64,000 nt of DNA from Cupriavidus pauculus (GTDB taxonomy: Bacteria; Pseudomonadota; Gammaproteobacteria; Burkholderiales; Burkholderiaceae). The DNA lies in contig NZ_BPUO01000002.1 in NCBI RefSeq assembly GCF_022179805.1, positions 124,001-188,000 on the forward strand, written 5' to 3'. Positions 53,001 to 62,031 of this stretch are shown piece by piece. A model generated the notes under the pieces. It made no database searches. It saw nothing but the letters and a program-made list of their open reading frames with translations, and had not been told where the DNA came from. Both the position numbers and the translations under genes were made by a program. Each line of letters begins with the position of its first letter. The stretch's first letter is position 1.

Positions 53001-55983
53001 CACTGCCCTGCAGCGTATGGGCCACGCGCAGCGCCAGCTCGCTCGGGCACGGGTGATTCTCGTGCTTCCACTCCGACAGGTCCGTGGCGAACTGCCGCAG
53101 CAGGTCGTCGGCTTCCTGCAGGTAGACGTTGTACAGCGCCAGCCCGATACGGACCGGGCCAATGACCTTGTAGCCCTCGTCCTCGTCGGCCAGCCCGCCG
53201 GACAGGCGGAACGGCAGCACGTTGCCCTCGGCGGCCACCTCGGCATCGGTATCGGCCGCTTCCGGCAGCGAGACCGGTTCGACCGACGTGGTGCTGATGG
53301 TGTCCACCGGCGCCCGCGGCGCCGACATCTGCGCCAGCAGCGCGTCGAGCGAATCCGGCTCGCCGGCAGTCGACACGCCGCCCGGTTCGCGCAGCGCATG
53401 CGCGGCCTCGACCAGCGGCGCGATCTCGCGCAGCGTCAGCGGATCGTCGCGCAGGGCCAGCGCCCATTCACGCAGCAGGTCGTGCGCTTGCAGCAGCAGT
53501 GCCGGCAATTCGGGCACCGGCTCGCGCGCCTCGGCAATCCACAGGTTCATCACCTGTTCGATAGCCCACGCGGCCTCGCCGTAGCGATTCAGGCCGACCA
53601 TGCGGCTCGATCCCTTGAGCGTATGGAAGCCGCGACGCATGCGGCTCAGCACGTCGGCATCGCGCAAGGTGTCCAGCCCGCCGGACACGTCGGCGGCGAT
53701 ATTGCCCAGCACCTCTTCGGCTTCGGACAGGAAGATCTCAAGCAGTTCGGCGTCGATCGCGGCAGCGTCCGACGGCATCGGCGCAGCCGACGGCGCGGTG
53801 GCAGCCGGCGCGGCAACCGCCGGCAGCGGGTCGGCCAGGGCCACGACCATGCGCTCGGCGGCCGATTCGCTGCCGGCCAGCCAGGCGTGCAGTTGCGTGG
53901 TGGCCTCGCTGGCCTGGCGGCGCAGCGCGGCATCGTCGTCGATGGCGGCCTGGTCGGACACGGCCTGCAGCGCGGTACGCAGGCGCTGGATCTCGGGCGA
54001 GTCGGCATGCGCCGCCACGCGAATGGCATCCATCGCAGCTACGCGCGCCGCGCCCAGCACGCCTTGCGGCGCGGAGTCCCGCTTTTGCGCATGCGGGGCG
54101 AACGGATCATCGCCAGCGGCATCGTTCTGCTTGCGGCCGAATTCGAGCAGGTCGGCAAACGCATGCACCGCGCCAAGCTCGGCGGCGATATCGGAAAGCT
54201 GGTCGATACGGGCCGTGTGATCGGCCGTCTCGCGCAGCACGCCCAGCCGTTCCAGCACCGAGCGCACGGCCGCCAGGGCCGCTTCGCTCTCTGCGTCGAT
54301 GCCCTCGGGCAGCGCGGCGCTGCCGTGGATGCGTTCGATCGTGGCCAGCAGCCCACCGAATGCCTGCGCGGCATCGTCCAGCGCGTTGCCGGCGTCGGGA
54401 CGCGCGGCATTGCGGTCATAGGTATCGAGCCACGACTCCCCGCTGTCCAGTTGCGCGCGCACCTGGGCAACGGCTTCAGCACGCTGCGCCTGGGCGCCGG
54501 CGGTCTGCACCATCTCGGCCAGCCAGGCCGGCGCTTCGGCGTTGGGGTCTGCAATGCAAGCGGCCAGGGTCTCGCAGCGCGCGGCGAATTCCGCCGCCGA
54601 TGCATGGCCCGACTTGCCGTGCACGCGCCACGGCATGGCCAGCGCGCGCGACAGGAACAGCGCCACGCCGCCACGGCCCAGCGCATCGCCGACCGGCCGC
54701 TGGCCGGCATAGGCCGCCACGGCCGTCAGGCATTGCTGCAGCGCCGGCTGCGCCAGCGGCATCGCGGCCTCGGCCAGCGACGCCAGCGCCAGTTCCCAGC
54801 CCGACTGGTCGTCGGTGGCCGCACGCTCGATGGCGGTGGCCGCGTGCTGCAGATTGCGCGTGTCGATCGGATCGAGCCAGCCGTAGTAGCGCTGCCGGTA
54901 ATCGGCGCGCGCCACGATATGCGCGGCGTCCACGCGGTATGCCTGCAGGCTGCGCGCGATATCCATGCGCAGCACCTGCACGGCAGCCTGGACCACCGGC
55001 GGCGTGGTGTCCTCGGGGCCATCCGGCGTCAGGCCGGTACTGACCAGCAGGAAGATGGCGTCGTTCAGCAGCGCCTGCGGCACGCGCACCTGCCCCTGCA
55101 GGTACTGGCGCACCAGCAGGTGGGTACGCGCGGCAAAGCGCTTGGCCAGCAAATCGGACGGCAGCAGGCCGTGGGCCTGCGCGCGGAACACCATGGCCAG
55201 CGTGTGCCAGATGCCGCGATCGGGTGTGTCGGTAGTGCGGCGCGCATCCTGCTCGTGATTGCGCACGTCGTCCAGCGCCGACTGCAGCGGCAGCCACGCC
55301 TCGCGCAGCAGCGAAGTCTCGGTGCAGGGCGTGGGCAGGCGCAGCGCCTTCAGCAGCGCGGCCTCGAAACGCTGGCGCGCCCGCGTGACGGCCGACGTCG
55401 AACGCGTAGGCAGCACGATGCCGGGCAGCAGTTGCAATTCCTCCAGCCACAGGTCCGCCGGATGCACGCGCTCTTCCTTCATCAGCGTGAGCGTGGCGGC
55501 GTAGGGCTGGAACAGGCGCAGCGGATCTTCCGCGTCGCCGGTCATCAGGTCATCGACGTACTCGGCCAGCGCCTGCACGCCGGTGCGGAACACCGCCAGC
55601 ACGGCGGTATCGGCGGCGACGGTGCCGGCATCGATGGCTTCGAGCAGCCGGCGCAGGCTCTGGCAATAGGCATCCACGCCGCGCAGGCCCACGATATGCA
55701 CCGCGCCGGCGGCTTGGTGCAGGTGCTGGCCCGCCAGCCGCAGCGACGTGGTGTCGCGCGCGCCCAGCGCTTCCGGCGTCTGCCGGATCTCGTCGACATA
55801 GTGGCCAAGTTCCGTGGCGGCGTCGTCCAGCGCGGTACGCAGGCTTGGCGCCAGCCAGGCCAGTACCGACAGGTCGCGCTGCGGGGCGGCCGGCGCCGCG
55901 ATTGCGGGCGCCTCCGGCGTGGCATGCGTTTGCGACGCGGCCGGGCCGGCCTCGTCGCTGGTGAGGATCGAATTCAGGGACAT
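50074..55983 (-). CDS. pilL: Hybrid chemotaxis histidine kinase PilL/ChpA (Hpt, CheA core, REC)
   Basis: 1969 residues. Central kinase of the type IV pilus chemosensory system. Three canonical Hpt sites: GFHTLKGSSRMVG (about 785), VAHTLQGSASTVG (about 990) and GLHTLKGSARMAG (about 1228). A dimerisation/ATP-binding core carries HLIRNAVVHGIES (about 1530), DDGGGLNLQRI and GRGVGMDVV; then a CheW-like domain and a REC domain at the C-terminus (VMVVDDSLTVRK, LVDIEMPNMDG, YLGKPFNEDEL). The N-terminal 700 residues are helical, probably with degenerate Hpt-like modules, as in ChpA. ATG 55983 is 38 nt after the pilJ stop. Confidence 0.95.
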   Translation of the reverse strand: MSLNSILTSDEAGPAASQTHATPEAPAIAAPAAPQRDLSVLAWLAPSLRTALDDAATELGHYVDEIRQTPEALGARDTTSLRLAGQHLHQAAGAVHIVGLRGVDAYCQSLRRLLEAIDAGTVAADTAVLAVFRTGVQALAEYVDDLMTGDAEDPLRLFQPYAATLTLMKEERVHPADLWLEELQLLPGIVLPTRSTSAVTRARQRFEAALLKALRLPTPCTETSLLREAWLPLQSALDDVRNHEQDARRTTDTPDRGIWHTLAMVFRAQAHGLLPSDLLAKRFAARTHLLVRQYLQGQVRVPQALLNDAIFLLVSTGLTPDGPEDTTPPVVQAAVQVLRMDIARSLQAYRVDAAHIVARADYRQRYYGWLDPIDTRNLQHAATAIERAATDDQSGWELALASLAEAAMPLAQPALQQCLTAVAAYAGQRPVGDALGRGGVALFLSRALAMPWRVHGKSGHASAAEFAARCETLAACIADPNAEAPAWLAEMVQTAGAQAQRAEAVAQVRAQLDSGESWLDTYDRNAARPDAGNALDDAAQAFGGLLATIERIHGSAALPEGIDAESEAALAAVRSVLERLGVLRETADHTARIDQLSDIAAELGAVHAFADLLEFGRKQNDAAGDDPFAPHAQKRDSAPQGVLGAARVAAMDAIRVAAHADSPEIQRLRTALQAVSDQAAIDDDAALRRQASEATTQLHAWLAGSESAAERMVVALADPLPAVAAPAATAPSAAPMPSDAAAIDAELLEIFLSEAEEVLGNIAADVSGGLDTLRDADVLSRMRRGFHTLKGSSRMVGLNRYGEAAWAIEQVMNLWIAEAREPVPELPALLLQAHDLLREWALALRDDPLTLREIAPLVEAAHALREPGGVSTAGEPDSLDALLAQMSAPRAPVDTISTTSVEPVSLPEAADTDAEVAAEGNVLPFRLSGGLADEDEGYKVIGPVRIGLALYNVYLQEADDLLRQFATDLSEWKHENHPCPSELALRVAHTLQGSASTVGLEPVRDIAEALEHLLLLLGRHPVVMHPADFRLLDMAVERLRGMLHQFAAGIWPDADPSLCRDLNDFGERALVRPRAALPAAQSTGQEGSVSQLFGQTQPLPEIDADAQAPQAELPPVKLTPITSLPPVSVPTTPVLTPVTPMHDAVVISLPTASRHDSIAVAHVTPDSPDTLSQEETSTDASSLDPALVEIFLEEAHGALPDLGKQLRTWESAPDDAQHGGLILRGLHTLKGSARMAGAMALGQAAHEMETLLEASVRGQRVSPDLFGKLYAWYDRILAHVDALQNGRLLPVDDADVVNGRVAAPAAQEVAVVVPTTAVAAVAPVTPVALPTDAERQRALVRVQARTLDTLINDAGEVSATRARLDSELEALRSYLGELNDNVARLRMQLREIEIQAETQMASRIADQQHNQEFDPLEFDRFTRFQELTRMMAESVNDVATVEQNLQRGFDRASGDLAAQARLTRGLQRGLMQARMVQFDALAERLYRVARQSATETGKEVRLLIKGGTVEIDRSVLDRMAGPIEHLIRNAVVHGIESADARRAAGKSTTGALTLEVQQEGNEVVLTFFDDGGGLNLQRIRERAVARQLMAPDEDANEARLTEMIFAPGFSTADAVSELAGRGVGMDVVRAETVALGGRITLSTETGRGTSFTVHLPLTTAITQVLLVSLGGRLFAMPSGMIDQVHQLREKPLLETYNTGRFSAAGLEVPFYYFGALLEESAAMASGRKYSPVVVVRSGAERVAVHVDDVLGNREVVVKHIGPHLARMEGIAGATTLGDGEIVLIYNPVVLAQRWVRERGAHAPALPAPGQAAGAVAEFIDAGATVPVPGLMTQPTVMVVDDSLTVRKASQRLLTRAGYQVVLARDGVDALRQLQEVMPDAMLVDIEMPNMDGFDLTRNVRADSRTNHMPVVMITSRTAEKHRRYAAEIGVNVYLGKPFNEDELLRTLQQLVGEKAAGTAGSVAQMLGEA

Positions 55984-56021
55984 GACCAGTTCCGGTGCGG
56001 CCGTCAACGTACAGGCAGGCG

Positions 56022-58205
56022 TCAGGCGATCTTGAATCGCGACACGGAGTTACGCAGTTCCTCGGTCAGCGCGGTCAGCTGGCGCACCGACGTGGCCGTA
56101 TGACGCGTACCGGCGGTGGTCTGCGCGGTCACCTGCAGGATGCCTTCGATGTGGTGTGCCACGTTGGTGGCCAGGCCCGCCTCGTGCGACGTGGTCTGTG
56201 CGATCTGTTCGATCAGCTCGGCCAGTTGGCGCGACACGCGGCCAATCTCCACCAGTGCGGAACCGGCGTTGTCCGACAGCCGCGCCCCTTCCACCACGCC
56301 CGCCGTGCTCTGCTCCATGGCGTGCACCGCGTCCTGGGTATCGGTCTGAATCGTGCGGATCAGCGCGCCGATCTGCTTGGTTGCCTCGCCCGAGCGTTCG
56401 GCCAGGCGCTGCACTTCTTCCGCCACCACCGAGAAGCCGCGGCCTGCCTCGCCGGCCGATGCCGCCTGGATGGCGGCGTTCAGTGCCAGCACGTTGGTCT
56501 GCTCGGTAATGTCCGAGATCAGCTCGACGATTTCACCGATCTCCTGCGACGACTCGCCCAGGCGCTTGATCCGCTTGGACGTTTCCTGAATCTGGTCGCG
56601 AATGTCGTTCATGCCCGCGATGGCGTTCTGCACCGCCTGCTGGCCCTGCTCGGCCGCCGACAGCGACGCACGCGCCACGTTGGCCGATTCGGCGGCGCCG
56701 CGCGACACCTGCGTGATGCGATCCGCCATCTCCACCACCGACTCGCCGGTCTGGCGAATCTGGCGCGACTGTTCCTCGGTCGTGGCAGCAAGCTGCACCG
56801 AGGTGTCCTGCACCTGCGACGAAGCGTTCTGCACCTGTCCGGCGGTCTGCTGCACGCGGCCCACCAGTTCCTTCAGTTCTTCCACCGTGTAGTTCACCGA
56901 GTCGGCGATGGCGCCGGTGATGTCTTCGGTCACGGTAGCCTGACGCGTCAGGTCGCCGTCAGCGATGTCCTGCAGCTCGTTCATCAGCTGCAGAATGGCC
57001 TTCTGCGTGGCGTCGTTGTTGCGCTTTTCGTCCAGGCGGCGCGATTCGGCCTCACGCTCGCGCGCTTCGGCTTCCAGCGTACGCACGCGCGAATCGCGCA
57101 GGTACAGCGCAGCCAGGCCGGCCAGGCACAGCAGCGTGGCCACTGCCGAGATCACCATGGCACCGAACGTCCACGGGCGGAAGCGTGCGCCATCCACGTA
57201 GGACTTCTGCAGCTCGCCCAGCTCGCCGCGCAGTGCCTCGTTGTCGTTGAAGATCTGCTGCTGCGCGCGCTTGGCGGCAATCAGGCCAGGCAGGTTCTGC
57301 AGAATGGTCTGCGTGGTCTTCTGCACCGCCTCGAAACGCTGCGAGAGCTGCTGCAGGTAGTTGCGCGTCTCGGCATCGTTGGCCGGCGACAGGCGCAGCG
57401 CTTCCGATCCGTTGGTCAGGCCGTCCAGCGTTTCGCGGAACGTATTCGTGTCCTTGCCCAGCAGGAACGCGGTTTCCGGGTTGACGCCTTCGCCAGACAG
57501 GAACTCGTTCAGGTTCTTGCCCAGGCGCTGCGTCAGCATCACCAGCTGCGCGGAGGCAGCCACCTCGCGGGTATTCGAGCCGGCCTGCAGCTTGATCGCG
57601 GCCACCTGTTCGGCCGCTTCGAGCAATTCGGGGTTCGAGGCGTTGAAGATCTGCAGCGTCTGGCCGATGGTGGTCAGAATGGGCTGCTGGGCCAGCACGT
57701 CGGCCGCGCTCTTTTCCGAACGCTTCCACGAGCCAAAGGCCTTTTCGAGCAGCGGCTCGGCCGGGCCCGACGTGGCGCTCACGTGCTTCTCGTCGCTGCC
57801 GTTCTGCAGCGCCAGCAAGTCGGCCGTCAGCTGTTCCTTGGACTGGCGCAGCTGCGTGAACGCCTGCGCGTTGCCCAGCAGCGCCACCGGCACCGCCTTG
57901 CCCAGACGCTGCGAGTGCATCAGCATGTCACCCGCGATCTCGATCTGTGCCGCGCCGTTGTTGGCCTGGCGGTTATCAAGATAGACCGACGCCAGCAGTG
58001 CCAGCAGCGACACCACCACGCCGCCCGTCAGCGCACGTTGCTGGGAAGCAAACGGGATGCCCGAGAGCCAGCCCGACATCAGCCCCCCGGGGGTCTGACC
58101 CGCACCACCCTTGCCCGCGCCGCCGCGAGCGAACACCGATGCGCGCGGTGAAGCGGCCTCGGCAGCAGCCGTACGGCGGCCCAGGCTGATCTTCTTGATT
58201 CCCAT
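56022..58205 (-). CDS. pilJ: Type IV pilus methyl-accepting protein PilJ
   Basis: 727 residues. Two membrane helices, near 58-76 ([15 protein letters not shown]) and 345-367 ([20 protein letters not shown]), enclosing a periplasmic sensor with a repeated type IV pili methyl-accepting N-terminal pattern ([60 protein letters not shown]). Then HAMP and an MCP signalling tip [20 protein letters not shown] and [23 protein letters not shown] 58205 is preceded by AGAGGGTTGCT. Between pilI and pilL. Confidence 0.95.
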   Translation of the reverse strand: MGIKKISLGRRTAAAEAASPRASVFARGGAGKGGAGQTPGGLMSGWLSGIPFASQQRALTGGVVVSLLALLASVYLDNRQANNGAAQIEIAGDMLMHSQRLGKAVPVALLGNAQAFTQLRQSKEQLTADLLALQNGSDEKHVSATSGPAEPLLEKAFGSWKRSEKSAADVLAQQPILTTIGQTLQIFNASNPELLEAAEQVAAIKLQAGSNTREVAASAQLVMLTQRLGKNLNEFLSGEGVNPETAFLLGKDTNTFRETLDGLTNGSEALRLSPANDAETRNYLQQLSQRFEAVQKTTQTILQNLPGLIAAKRAQQQIFNDNEALRGELGELQKSYVDGARFRPWTFGAMVISAVATLLCLAGLAALYLRDSRVRTLEAEAREREAESRRLDEKRNNDATQKAILQLMNELQDIADGDLTRQATVTEDITGAIADSVNYTVEELKELVGRVQQTAGQVQNASSQVQDTSVQLAATTEEQSRQIRQTGESVVEMADRITQVSRGAAESANVARASLSAAEQGQQAVQNAIAGMNDIRDQIQETSKRIKRLGESSQEIGEIVELISDITEQTNVLALNAAIQAASAGEAGRGFSVVAEEVQRLAERSGEATKQIGALIRTIQTDTQDAVHAMEQSTAGVVEGARLSDNAGSALVEIGRVSRQLAELIEQIAQTTSHEAGLATNVAHHIEGILQVTAQTTAGTRHTATSVRQLTALTEELRNSVSRFKIA

Positions 58206-58258
58206 AGCAACCCTCTGTTCGTTTGTTTTTTGTTTGGCTCGTTGGTGCTCGGCGGCAA

Positions 58259-58801
58259 TCAGGCCACGCCGCGGCCGGCTTGCAGGAATGCCGGCGCTTC
58301 CAGCAACTGGCGGATGTCCAGCACCTGCCAGTCGCGTCCGTCCCGGTCGGCAAAGGCCGCGCCGCGCCAGCCTTCCGGCTCGGCGCCGCCGGCCGGCGTC
58401 AGGTCCACCGCATGGCGCAGGCCCACCACGCGCGTAGCGATGATCCCGCAGGCCCGTTCCACATGGCGCGACAGCACCACGATCTTGCTGCCCGGCTGCA
58501 CCGGCGTCGGCGCTTCGCCGCAGAACATGCCGAAATCCACCACGCCGACCAGGTTGCCCCGCGCGTTGACCAGGCCGCGATACCACGGCTGCGTCAGCGG
58601 CACCGGGGCTGGTGCACGCATTTCCAGTACCTCGCCGGTGTCCATCAGCGGCAGCAGCCAGTTGCGCTGGCCCACCAGCACGCCCAGGTAGCTGTCTACG
58701 GCGGGCAGGTTGCGGGCCTCGCGCAGGCGTCGGGCCAGCATGGCCTGATAGTCATGCAGGCGGGTCTGGCGGGTGCGGATGTCTTGGCGCGGGGCATTCA
58801 T
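58259..58801 (-). CDS. pilI: CheW-like adaptor PilI
   Basis: 180 residues. One CheW domain (about 35-165): [40 protein letters not shown] and [20 protein letters not shown]. Couples PilJ to PilL. ATG 58801. A 124-bp gap to pilH (58802-58925) carries GTGAAACC twice in tandem at 58814-58829, of unknown meaning. Confidence 0.92.
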   Translation of the reverse strand: MNAPRQDIRTRQTRLHDYQAMLARRLREARNLPAVDSYLGVLVGQRNWLLPLMDTGEVLEMRAPAPVPLTQPWYRGLVNARGNLVGVVDFGMFCGEAPTPVQPGSKIVVLSRHVERACGIIATRVVGLRHAVDLTPAGGAEPEGWRGAAFADRDGRDWQVLDIRQLLEAPAFLQAGRGVA

Positions 58802-58925
58802 GGGCGGATACCAGTGAAACCGTGAAACCGGTGATGTAACCAGTGGCAGGGCCGCGCGCGGGCATCGCCGGCGCCCTCATGGCACGCCCGCGCCCCACGC
58901 ATCGCCCCCTGGGCTGCCGCGGCGC

Positions 58926-59294
58926 TCAGTGCGCCAGCGCGGCGATCTTGTTCAGCAGTTCGTCGCCGTCCACCGGCTTGACGATGTAGTCGGACGCGCC
59001 CTGGCGAATGCCCCAGATCCGGTCCGTCTCCAGGCCCTTGCTGGTGCACATGATCACGGGGATGTCCTTGAAGCGGTCGTCGCGCTTGATCGCGCGGGTG
59101 GCCTGGTAGCCGTTCTGGCCCGGCATCACCACATCCATCAGGATCAGGTCGAAGGCTTCCGCCTCCAGGCGCGTCATGGCCTGTTCGCTGTTGCCGGCCA
59201 CGGACACCTTGAAACCCTTCTTGCCGAGCAGGTCGGACATGAACAGGGCTTCGGTGGGCGAATCGTCGACGATAAGGATTTTGCTGATGGTCAT
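58926..59294 (-). CDS. pilH: Response regulator PilH
   Basis: 122 residues, a single REC domain. Phospho-acceptor Asp54 (DLILMDVVMPGQNGY), DD at 10-11 (ILIVDDSPTEALFMSDLL) and Lys in DYIVKPVDGDELLNK. It acts on the pilus motor side. It lies 34 nt after pilG. Confidence 0.95.
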   Translation of the reverse strand: MTISKILIVDDSPTEALFMSDLLGKKGFKVSVAGNSEQAMTRLEAEAFDLILMDVVMPGQNGYQATRAIKRDDRFKDIPVIMCTSKGLETDRIWGIRQGASDYIVKPVDGDELLNKIAALAH

Positions 59295-59328
59295 TGTGTT
59301 GTTCCTGGATACTTTCGGGCGGCAACGG

Positions 59329-59826
59329 TCATGCCGCCACGGCCGTGCCCTCTTCCGGCACGCAGCCCGCCAGGCAAGCCTGCACGGCCTCCAGCAGGGC
59401 TTCGCGCGAAAACGGCTTGGCCAGATGGTTATGGGCGCCGACGAGCTTGCCGCGCGACCGGTCGAACACGCCGTCGCGCGACGACAGCATGATCACGGGA
59501 ATGGCGTGGAAGCGCGGGCTTTTCTTGATCAGGGAGCAGGTCTGGTAGCCGTCGAGGCGCGGCATAAGGATGTCGCAGAAGATGACGTCCGGATGCAGGT
59601 CGCCAACCTTGGCGAGCGCCTCGAAGCCATCCTCGGCGAGCATGACCTGGAAGCCTGCCTGCGTCAGGAAGATTTCCGCCGTCCGGCGGATAGTGCTGGA
59701 GTCGTCGATGACGAGCACCTTCACAGCCGGCTTGCGCGCTGTGGGTGCCTCGCTGGCACCGGCATTGCCGCCGGCGTTGACCCCATCGACAGACGTGTCT
59801 TGTTCTGTTTGAGTGACCCGCATCAT
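59329..59826 (-). CDS. pilG: Response regulator PilG
   Basis: 165 residues from the tandem ATG at 59826/59823. An N-terminal disordered extension of about 33 residues (EQDTSVDGVNAGGNAGASEA) precedes a REC domain with phospho-acceptor Asp85 (VIFCDILMPRLDGYQTCSLI), IDDSSTIRRTAEIFL and LAKPFSREALLEAV. GCGGGAAC precedes the ATG. First gene of the pilG-H-I-J-L operon. Confidence 0.9.
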   Translation of the reverse strand: MMRVTQTEQDTSVDGVNAGGNAGASEAPTARKPAVKVLVIDDSSTIRRTAEIFLTQAGFQVMLAEDGFEALAKVGDLHPDVIFCDILMPRLDGYQTCSLIKKSPRFHAIPVIMLSSRDGVFDRSRGKLVGAHNHLAKPFSREALLEAVQACLAGCVPEEGTAVAA

Positions 59827-60184
59827 GTTCCCGCGACCCACGTCCTGCATGACACACAGGCGTAGGCATTCACTTGAGAACTTCCGCACGGCGCCAAGCA
59901 TGGCTGGCCGGCGGCCCCCGATTTCCGAATTCCCAGTCAAAAAAGCCCGGCTACCCTGCCGGTGGCGGCGCGATTCTTGTCCGCGCCTGCCTGGTTACTG
60001 CATGTTCTTGTGCCGCGGCACTCCGCCTTCGATCCGCTCGCCTAGAAGGCGGCGCGGCCGGACGGATGTTCAGTTTTGCCGCAGAGTGTGACAACTCGTG
60101 GGGGGGCCGTCAATCCGGACACCCCGGCGCCACCGGCCGTTCTGTCGCTTTGGCGCGACGCGCGGCCATTTCCCGACGCTGGCC
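59827..60184. other. Intergenic region rubredoxin / pilG
   Basis: 358 bp with no gene. Contains one terminator for the rubredoxin transcript and presumably the pil operon promoter; no clear -10/-35 pair was found. Several GC-rich inverted segments (for example GGCGGCGCGGCCG) may fold but have no T-tract. Confidence 0.45.
59939..59962 (-). terminator. Terminator upstream of pilG
   Basis: On the minus strand CCGGC-AGGGTA-GCCGG followed by GCTTTTTT. Placed to stop transcription from rubA before pilG. Confidence 0.6.
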
Positions 60185-60355
60185 TCAGATGGCCACCATC
60201 TCGAAATCTTCCTTGCGTGCTCCGCATTCCGGGCAGGTCCAGTTGATGGGCACGTCTTCCCATTTGGTACCCGGAGCGATGCCGTCTTCCGGCGCGCCGG
60301 TGGCCTCGTCGTAGATCCAGCCACAAATCAGGCACATCCAAGTCTTGTATTCCAT
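60185..60355 (-). CDS. rubA: Rubredoxin
   Basis: 56 residues. Small iron electron carrier with Cys8, Cys11, Cys41 and Cys44 (WMCLICGWIYDE and WTCPECGARKED). The ATG at 60355 (MEYKTWMC) is typical; eight codons upstream another ATG (METGKSLHMEY) is possible. In betaproteobacteria it may serve alkane hydroxylase or oxygen-stress pathways; no such partner is seen here. Confidence 0.95.
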   Translation of the reverse strand: MEYKTWMCLICGWIYDEATGAPEDGIAPGTKWEDVPINWTCPECGARKEDFEMVAI

Positions 60356-60611
60356 ATGCAGGCTCTTGCCAGTCTCCATTAAAATCCAGCGCATGATGGT
60401 ACCCAATCGGCGCCGACGACGCCACCCATGGGCTGATGCAAACGGCCCAATATCGCCGCGTTCGTGCAATTTGGCGTGCAGATGCCGTCTGAACGGCACC
60501 CTTTCGGACACGGTTGCCCGTATTTCGGGGTAACCGGCCGCAAGGCACCCAAACCGCCCGCCCCCCGGCCGGACGCCTGTCTATTCCAGTCTCACTTTTG
60601 GCCAGATTCTC
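60356..60611. other. Intergenic region rubredoxin / hemL
   Basis: 256 bp, divergent. Contains a hairpin TGCCGT-CTGA-ACGGCA (60483-60498) whose left part reads ATGCCGTCTGAA. No gene seen. Confidence 0.4.
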
Positions 60612-61904
60612 ATGTCCCGTAACCAGCAGCTCTTCGACCGCGCCCAGCAGACCATTCCTGGCGGCGTCAATTCGCCCGTCCGCGCCTTCCGTTCCGTCGG
60701 CGGCACGCCGCGCTTCATTACCCGGGCCGAAGGCGCGCACATGTGGGACGCCGACGGCCAGCAGTACATCGACTACATCGGCTCCTGGGGACCGATGATC
60801 GTCGGCCACGCCCACCCGGACGTGGTGCGCGCCGTGACGGATATCGCCGCACAGAGCTTTTCGTTCGGCGCCCCCACCGAGGCCGAGATCGTGATGGCCG
60901 AGGAAATCTGCAAGCTGGTGCCGTCGATCGAGCAGGTGCGGCTGGTGTCGTCGGGCACCGAGGCCACCATGAGCGCGCTGCGTCTGGCGCGCGGCTTCAC
61001 GGGCCGTGACCTGATCATCAAGTTCGAGGGCTGCTACCACGGCCATGCCGACAGCCTGCTGGTCAAGGCCGGATCGGGCCTGCTGACGTTTGCCGACACC
61101 ACGCAGAACGCGCCGTCGTCGGCCGGCGTACCCGCCGACGTGACGCGCCACACGATGGTGCTGGAATACAACAACGTGGCGCAGTTGGAAGAAGCGTTCG
61201 CGCGCCACAAGGGCGAGATCGCGGCCGTGATCGTCGAGCCCGTGGCCGGCAACATGAACCTGGTGCGCGCCACCGACGCCTTCCAGAAGGCCATGCGCAA
61301 CCTGTGCAGCGAACATGGCAGCGTCCTGATCTTTGACGAAGTAATGACTGGCTTCCGCGTGGCGCTGGGCGGCGCGCAGGCGCACTACGGCATCACCCCC
61401 GACATGACCTGCCTGGGCAAGGTGATCGGCGGCGGCATGCCGGCGGCGGCGTTCGGCGGCCGGCGCGACATCATGGCCAAGCTGGCCCCGCTGGGCGGCG
61501 TCTACCAGGCCGGCACGCTGTCCGGCAACCCGCTGGCCGTGGCGGCCGGCCTGGCCACGCTGAAGCTGATCCAGGCCCCGGGCTTCTACGACCGCCTGGC
61601 CACCCAGACCCGCAAGCTGGCCGACGGCCTGACCGCCGCCGCCCGCGCCGCCGGCGTGCCGTTCTCGGCCGACGCCATCGGCGGCATGTTCGGCCTGTAC
61701 TTCACCAACGACGTGCCGGCCAGCTTCGCCGAAGTAACCAAGGCCGACGTCGGCCGCTTCAACCGCTTCTTCCACGCCATGCTGAACGAAGGCGTCTATC
61801 TGGCCCCGTCGGCATTCGAAGCCGGCTTCGTGTCGGCAAAGCACGACGACGCGATCATCGCGCGGACGATCGAGGCAGCGGAAAAGGCGTTCAAGGCCGG
61901 TTAA
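60612..61904 (+). CDS. hemL: Glutamate-1-semialdehyde 2,1-aminomutase
   Basis: 430 residues. PLP enzyme making 5-aminolevulinate from glutamate-1-semialdehyde (C5 haem pathway). [20 protein letters not shown] and [10 protein letters not shown] at the N-terminus, [38 protein letters not shown], and PLP lysine in [16 protein letters not shown]. Full length. The ribosome site is weak (CCAGATTCTC). Confidence 0.97.
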   Translation: MSRNQQLFDRAQQTIPGGVNSPVRAFRSVGGTPRFITRAEGAHMWDADGQQYIDYIGSWGPMIVGHAHPDVVRAVTDIAAQSFSFGAPTEAEIVMAEEICKLVPSIEQVRLVSSGTEATMSALRLARGFTGRDLIIKFEGCYHGHADSLLVKAGSGLLTFADTTQNAPSSAGVPADVTRHTMVLEYNNVAQLEEAFARHKGEIAAVIVEPVAGNMNLVRATDAFQKAMRNLCSEHGSVLIFDEVMTGFRVALGGAQAHYGITPDMTCLGKVIGGGMPAAAFGGRRDIMAKLAPLGGVYQAGTLSGNPLAVAAGLATLKLIQAPGFYDRLATQTRKLADGLTAAARAAGVPFSADAIGGMFGLYFTNDVPASFAEVTKADVGRFNRFFHAMLNEGVYLAPSAFEAGFVSAKHDDAIIARTIEAAEKAFKAG

Positions 61905-61923
61905 TTGCGTCTAGCAGTGTTTC

Positions 61924-62031
61924 GCTCCCCTCTCCCGCAGCGCGGGAGAGGGGTTGGGGGTGAGGGCAACGAGGCTCTACTTGCCGACGTCGTCGAAATT
62001 TGACACGCCAGCCCTCACCCCCGCCCCTCTG
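61924..62031. repeat. Composite palindromic repeat, copy 5 (right hairpin truncated)
   Basis: Left hairpin GCTCCCCTCTCCCGC / GCGGGAGAGGGG, core GAGGCTCTACTTGCCGACGT then CGTCGAAATTTGACACGCCA, then CCCTCACCCCCGCCCCTCT cut off. It fuses with the 3' end of the broken dapA-like gene and supplies its stop codon (62015-62017). Confidence 0.88.

Noticed and set aside
52147..56103. 1318-codon plus-strand open frame opposite pilL
   Set aside because: Shadow frame, extremely Arg/Gln/His-rich, no ribosome site; pilL on the minus strand has full domain content.
58814..58829. GTGAAACC tandem duplication between pilI and pilH
   Set aside because: Only two units; too short to call a functional element.
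60482..60493. ATGCCGTCTGAA, identical to the Neisseria DNA uptake sequence
   Set aside because: Single occurrence noticed in 64 kb and forms part of a small hairpin; most likely coincidence in this genus.
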